Positions 5,506 to 8,251 of a DNA stretch of 8,251 bases are shown here, piece by piece. Within the stretch, counting starts at the first letter, position 1. The number at the start of each line of letters is the position of its first letter. The translations under genes were made by a program, and so were the position numbers. Origin of the DNA: Methanomassiliicoccales archaeon. Its GTDB lineage: Archaea > Thermoplasmatota > Thermoplasmata > Methanomassiliicoccales > JACIVX01. The stretch lies in the NCBI GenBank assembly GCA_024464195.1, contig JANHAK010000044.1, positions 1 to 8,251 on the forward strand, written 5' to 3'. Under the pieces are notes generated by a model. The model saw only the letters and a program-made list of their open reading frames with translations, was not told the DNA's origin and did no database searches.

Positions 5506-5580
5506 TGGGGCCGCCCGAATTTGAATCGGGGTCTCAGGCTCCCAAAGCCCGAAGGATGGACCAAGCTACCCCACGGCCCC
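5506..5580 (-). tRNA. tRNA-Pro (anticodon TGG)
   Basis: Reading the minus strand from 5580, all arms fold. The acceptor stem GGGGCCG pairs with CGGCCCC, followed by discriminator A. The D-arm contains A14, GG18-19 and A21. The anticodon stem CGGGC/GCCTG holds loop TTTGGGA with anticodon TGG at 5544-5542. The T-arm is CCCGA-TTCAAAT-TCGGG. The length is 75 bases with no intron. The 3' CCA is not encoded (A is followed by CTA), so it must be added after transcription, as is common in archaea. UGG can read CCA and CCG and, when suitably modified, the other proline codons. The gene stands alone, divergent from the lipoprotein gene, with its own TATA box and T5 terminator. Confidence 0.95.
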
Positions 5581-5608
5581 GCTCTCCCCCAGAATGGGGA
5601 AATTTGAA

Positions 5609-5616
5609 TTAAATAT
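5609..5616 (-). promoter_or_regulatory. TATA box for tRNA-Pro
   Basis: On the minus strand it reads ATATTTAA, centred about 32 bases upstream of the tRNA 5' end. This predicts transcription starting a few bases before the mature tRNA. The spacing and sequence fit archaeal tRNA promoters. Confidence 0.55.
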
Positions 5617-5736
5617 TTCCTATCGCCCGCTATCATCATCGCTTTATGAAATTTCGAAGGCAAGATAACGCTTTCCGAGTTCGCATTACACGTGCCTGAT
5701 TTTCATAAGAAGAATTTTTATCGCCTGTTTTTCGTT

Positions 5737-5741
5737 AGGAG
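5737..5741 (+). promoter_or_regulatory. Ribosome-binding site fixing the lipoprotein start
   Basis: AGGAG lies four bases before ATG at 5746. The frame is open to a GTG at 5692, but the later start gives a proper signal peptide (MRRP then a hydrophobic stretch). Confidence 0.6.
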
Positions 5742-5745
5742 TTTG

Positions 5746-6867
5746 ATGAGAAGACCCATCGCTTTCTTTGTAATTCTGATACTCCTATCATCCTTTTTCC
5801 TTTCAGGTTGTCTCTTCGAATCAACAGACGAAGGCTTTACGCGAGACGATCTTAGGACGCCTAAAATACTCTACATTTTGAATCCACCAACATCTTTTCC
5901 ATTTCCGCTTACCGCCTCGAAACCAACCTATTCATACACTCTCAGGTGGACGATGAGCAGCGTATTTGCCGATTACGGCGGTGTAATGTCTTTAGAGATA
6001 GAAAATAGGGGGAATACGGCGCTTTTCATTTACGGCTATGGACTCAAATGGGTCAATTATACTGGGGAATATTTCAGATCCTCGAGCGCTTATGTTTATC
6101 CAGGAGAAATAAAGTCACTCGGCATGCTTGCTTTCCGCGCGCCCCCCGTTTCTCAATATCAAATGTATACAATCATGCTGAAGTTGTGTGTATCAGATGC
6201 AACCATTAACAAATGGCACGACTACGGCACCGTTAACAGTGGAGACAGATTTGCAGAAATAAAGTCTCTCAACAATCCACGAGATTATTCGATTCAGAAG
6301 AACACCAAGAACTATTACAGCAAAGTGAACACTCTTGTCAACATGTCTGTTGTCGGAGGTGTCGTCGAAGAAATCCGGGCATCCCAACAGGGGAACTACT
6401 CAACGCTTCAGATCGCAGAAGCTTTTGACTGGGTTAGATCACATATCACCTATAAATCAGATGACGGTGGTGATCACTGGCAGAGCGCTAGCGAGACTTT
6501 GCAAAAAGGGACGGGTGATTGTGAGGACCAGGCGATTCTTCTTGCTTCGATCATCACCGCCCTAGGCGGAAACGCTCGTATCAATATCATCGAAGGCCAC
6601 GCCTTTGCGAGTGTTTTTGTCACATCCGATGTGTATCAACTTCCCCGTGTACAGCAATCATTACGTTCTTTTTACGGCACGAATATCACGATGCATGTCC
6701 TTTCTGATGATCTGGGATACTGGTTAGTTGTCGACACAACAGGTTCGATGTATGCTGGTGGCTTGCCGGCAAATGCTTCTCCCACAGCAAGTGCTTCATG
6801 GAGTAACTGGACGTTCGAGTCCACAGACTGGCTGATACAGATTGATGTGATAAGCGGAGCAAGTTAG
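5746..6867 (+). CDS. Secreted lipoprotein with transglutaminase-like domain
   Basis: A 373-residue protein predicted to be anchored on the outer face of the membrane. It begins with MRRP, a hydrophobic stretch and the lipobox FFLSGC, with Cys22 as the lipid-modified residue. Residues about 60-165 are rich in short beta-like stretches (for example LEIENRGNTALFIYGYG) and resemble an Ig-like or beta-sandwich domain. From about 222 a transglutaminase/protease-like domain follows: AFDWVRSHITY, GTGDCEDQAIL with candidate nucleophile Cys259, EGHAFASVFV with His285, and YWLVVDTT with Asp330, a complete Cys-His-Asp triad. Such folds act as cysteine proteases, amidases or cross-linkers; the substrate is unknown. 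The start at 5746 is supported by an AGGAG site and the signal peptide. It has no operon partner: the tRNA upstream and the epimerase downstream are on the other strand. Confidence 0.83.
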   Translation: MRRPIAFFVILILLSSFFLSGCLFESTDEGFTRDDLRTPKILYILNPPTSFPFPLTASKPTYSYTLRWTMSSVFADYGGVMSLEIENRGNTALFIYGYGLKWVNYTGEYFRSSSAYVYPGEIKSLGMLAFRAPPVSQYQMYTIMLKLCVSDATINKWHDYGTVNSGDRFAEIKSLNNPRDYSIQKNTKNYYSKVNTLVNMSVVGGVVEEIRASQQGNYSTLQIAEAFDWVRSHITYKSDDGGDHWQSASETLQKGTGDCEDQAILLASIITALGGNARINIIEGHAFASVFVTSDVYQLPRVQQSLRSFYGTNITMHVLSDDLGYWLVVDTTGSMYAGGLPANASPTASASWSNWTFESTDWLIQIDVISGAS

Positions 6868-6909
6868 CGAAATTCATTTGATAGAAGATTGCTGGCAATG
6901 CTCGTGAAA

Positions 6910-7884
6910 TCATAGTTTTGTCTCGTCCTTTCCGATCATCTCTCTTACAGCCTTTCGCACTGCTTGAGAACTGCTTAACCGTGGACTCCATCCAAGATCC
7001 TCTATTTTTCGAATAGAAAGCAGCATCTCTTTGACATCGCCGACCCAGCCTCTGCCACCCTTGACGCCCCCTGTCCACAAATAGACAACGTCAGCAAGAC
7101 CCAACTCTTCCACAACAATGTCAGCAATTTGATGAACGGTGATGCTGTCTTTCGAACCGATGTTGAAGATTTCCACCGATGATTGCGCTCTCTCAGCGCC
7201 AAGGATCATCGCATCAATGCACTCTGAAACATGAATGTACGATTTTTTTGTCCCAGGAGGCGAACCGAGGATTTCAAGGTGCTTATGATCTTTCTCTAAT
7301 TTTTTTAAAAAATCATGAAGGACATTATGTGTGCTCCTCGGACCCACAACATTTGCAAATCTATAAATTACGGATCTCATGTCAAAAGTGTGGCAATACG
7401 CGCTGATGAGCGCTTCACACCCCAATTTCGATGCGCCGTAAAGCGATATGGGGAGAAGAGGACCGTAATTCTCTGGTGTCGGAATGACTTCGGGTTCGCC
7501 ATACACTGTTGAGGTTGATGGAAAGACGATATTCTTGATGCCTTGTTTTCTTGCCCCTTCCAGAACGTGATATGTAACGATTACGTTTTGATTAAGGTGA
7601 ATGCGTGTATCGGTGATGCCAACTCTAATCTCAGGATTTGCCGCAAAATGAAAAACGATTTCGGAACCGCGAAAAATCTCATCTAGATCAAGAGAAAGAA
7701 GGTCACCCTCGACGAGCTCAAAATTTTTCTTCCCTTCAATTGGTGCGAGAAATTCTCGTTTTCCTGCGGTAAAATTGTCGATTCCGATGACGACATTATC
7801 GGCATTAACAAGACGTTCGGTCAGATGGCTGCCGATAAACCCCGCGCAACCAGTGACGACAATTCTCTTGTTTTGCAGTTTCAT
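6910..7884 (-). CDS. NAD-dependent sugar-nucleotide epimerase/dehydratase (UDP-glucose 4-epimerase-like)
   Basis: Extended short-chain dehydrogenase acting on nucleotide sugars in the cytoplasm, likely for surface glycans or protein glycosylation. The 324-residue protein opens with the NAD-binding TGCAGFIGSH (11-20), has Asp36 at the end of strand 2 in GIDNFTAG (suiting NAD rather than NADP), VFHFAANP (77-84), the catalytic serine/threonine region PSTSTVYGE (122-130) and YGASK with Tyr149 and Lys153. It continues through RFANVVGPR and ends with the sugar-binding and C-terminal DVKEMLLSIRKIEDLGW segment. It most resembles archaeal GalE-like proteins, but the exact sugar cannot be read from sequence. 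Start: ATG at 7884 overlaps the stop of the upstream pyrophosphatase gene (TAATG), with GAGGA at 7890-7894 as ribosome-binding site, so the two are coupled. No other glycan gene is visible in the window. Confidence 0.9.
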   Translation of the reverse strand: MKLQNKRIVVTGCAGFIGSHLTERLVNADNVVIGIDNFTAGKREFLAPIEGKKNFELVEGDLLSLDLDEIFRGSEIVFHFAANPEIRVGITDTRIHLNQNVIVTYHVLEGARKQGIKNIVFPSTSTVYGEPEVIPTPENYGPLLPISLYGASKLGCEALISAYCHTFDMRSVIYRFANVVGPRSTHNVLHDFLKKLEKDHKHLEILGSPPGTKKSYIHVSECIDAMILGAERAQSSVEIFNIGSKDSITVHQIADIVVEELGLADVVYLWTGGVKGGRGWVGDVKEMLLSIRKIEDLGWSPRLSSSQAVRKAVREMIGKDETKL

Positions 7885-8251
7885 TATCTTCCTCTGGCCA
7901 GACTCAAAGATCGTTTCTTCAGTTCATTCACTAACGTAGAGATCGCTTTTCCTCGGTGAGAAATGCGATTCTTTTCTTCTATTGACATTTCTGCGAATGT
8001 CCGTATCTCTCCCTCAGGGATGAAAATCGGATCGAATCCGAAACCACCTTCTCCTCTTTCTTCTGTGCTGATTCTTCCATATACTTTCTCGCTAACCATG
8101 ATCTCTTTGTTATCAATAATGCAGCCAATGCAGCATTGAAAATACGCTTCACGATCTTCGACGTCTCTCATGAGCTTAAGAATGCCAGTGCATCCGAGCG
8201 TCTTGAAGACATAGGATGAATACACGCCAGGAAATCCTTTTAGATGTTTTA
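7884..8251 (-). CDS. XTP/dITP pyrophosphatase (RdgB/HAM1 family), N-terminus beyond window edge
   Basis: House-cleaning enzyme that hydrolyses non-canonical purine triphosphates (ITP, dITP, XTP) to monophosphates, keeping them out of DNA and RNA. The reading frame enters from the right edge, so about 121 C-terminal residues are seen of a family usually near 185. Seen: LKGFPGVYSSYVFKTLG, the HAM1 LxGFPGxYSS motif, at the window edge; then GILKLM, the beta-rich middle, GFGFDPIFIPEG and FAEMSIEEKNRISHRGKA, which are the substrate and base-recognition motifs at the C-terminus. A GTG at 8225 could look like a start, but it falls inside the HAM1 motif, so the gene clearly continues upstream. The stop overlaps the ATG of the downstream epimerase gene (TAATG). 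The family assignment is secure. Confidence 0.93.
   Translation of the reverse strand, partial: KHLKGFPGVYSSYVFKTLGCTGILKLMRDVEDREAYFQCCIGCIIDNKEIMVSEKVYGRISTEERGEGGFGFDPIFIPEGEIRTFAEMSIEEKNRISHRGKAISTLVNELKKRSLSLARGR

Noticed and set aside
5585..5600. TCCCC/GGGGA inverted repeat upstream of tRNA-Pro
   Set aside because: Only a 5-base stem, lying between the TATA box and the expected transcription start, so it is probably not transcribed and may be chance.
6868..6909. Possible terminator hairpin between the lipoprotein and epimerase genes
   Set aside because: No T-run or convincing stem is visible in this 42-base convergent gap.
8223..8225. GTG as the start of the pyrophosphatase gene
   Set aside because: The frame stays open to the window edge and encodes the HAM1 LxGFPGxYSS motif across this codon, so the real start is outside the window.
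1..8251. Mobile elements, CRISPR arrays, toxin-antitoxin or phage defence genes
   Set aside because: No transposase, integrase, direct-repeat array or known defence domain was recognised on either strand; all substantial coding regions are explained by the listed genes.

Overview
The window looks like ordinary chromosomal sequence from an archaeon, most likely a euryarchaeote in or near the Thermoplasmata (inference; no rRNA is present to prove it). The archaeal evidence is a diphthamide-synthesis amidase (Dph6), an FprA-type flavodiiron protein, an archaeal-style tRNA-Pro with no encoded CCA, TATA boxes about 27 bases upstream of likely leaderless or short-leader starts, and oligo-T terminators. 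The flavodiiron protein and a thiol-peroxidase-like protein suggest an anaerobe that meets oxygen.

Layout, left to right. Positions 1-1457 (minus strand) form a three-gene operon: a small zinc-ribbon protein, a creatininase-family amidohydrolase and ribose-5-phosphate isomerase A (cut by the left edge), joined by short overlaps. A 104-base divergent promoter region separates it from a plus-strand pair (1562-2795): Dph6, apparently on a leaderless GTG-start mRNA, and a class I SAM methyltransferase. The pair abuts, with no spacer, a convergent peroxiredoxin-like gene (2796-3335, minus). This gene is divergent from the flavodiiron protein (3460-4641, plus), and the two share a 124-base intergenic region. 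A 363-base non-coding stretch leads to an MscL-type mechanosensitive channel (5005-5385). Next are a tRNA-Pro(TGG) on the minus strand (5506-5580) and a secreted lipoprotein with a transglutaminase-like domain (5746-6867). The right end (6910-8251, minus) holds an extended-SDR sugar-nucleotide epimerase coupled to an XTP/dITP pyrophosphatase whose N-terminus lies beyond the right edge.

Most genes are housekeeping. The closest thing to a functional module is the divergent peroxiredoxin-like/flavodiiron pair, which fits oxygen and peroxide defence. I see no mobile element, CRISPR array, phage gene or clear new defence system. The best second looks are the peroxiredoxin homologue with a degenerate active-site motif, the exported transglutaminase-fold lipoprotein, the zinc-ribbon gene coupled to the creatininase-family enzyme, and the unusual MscL.
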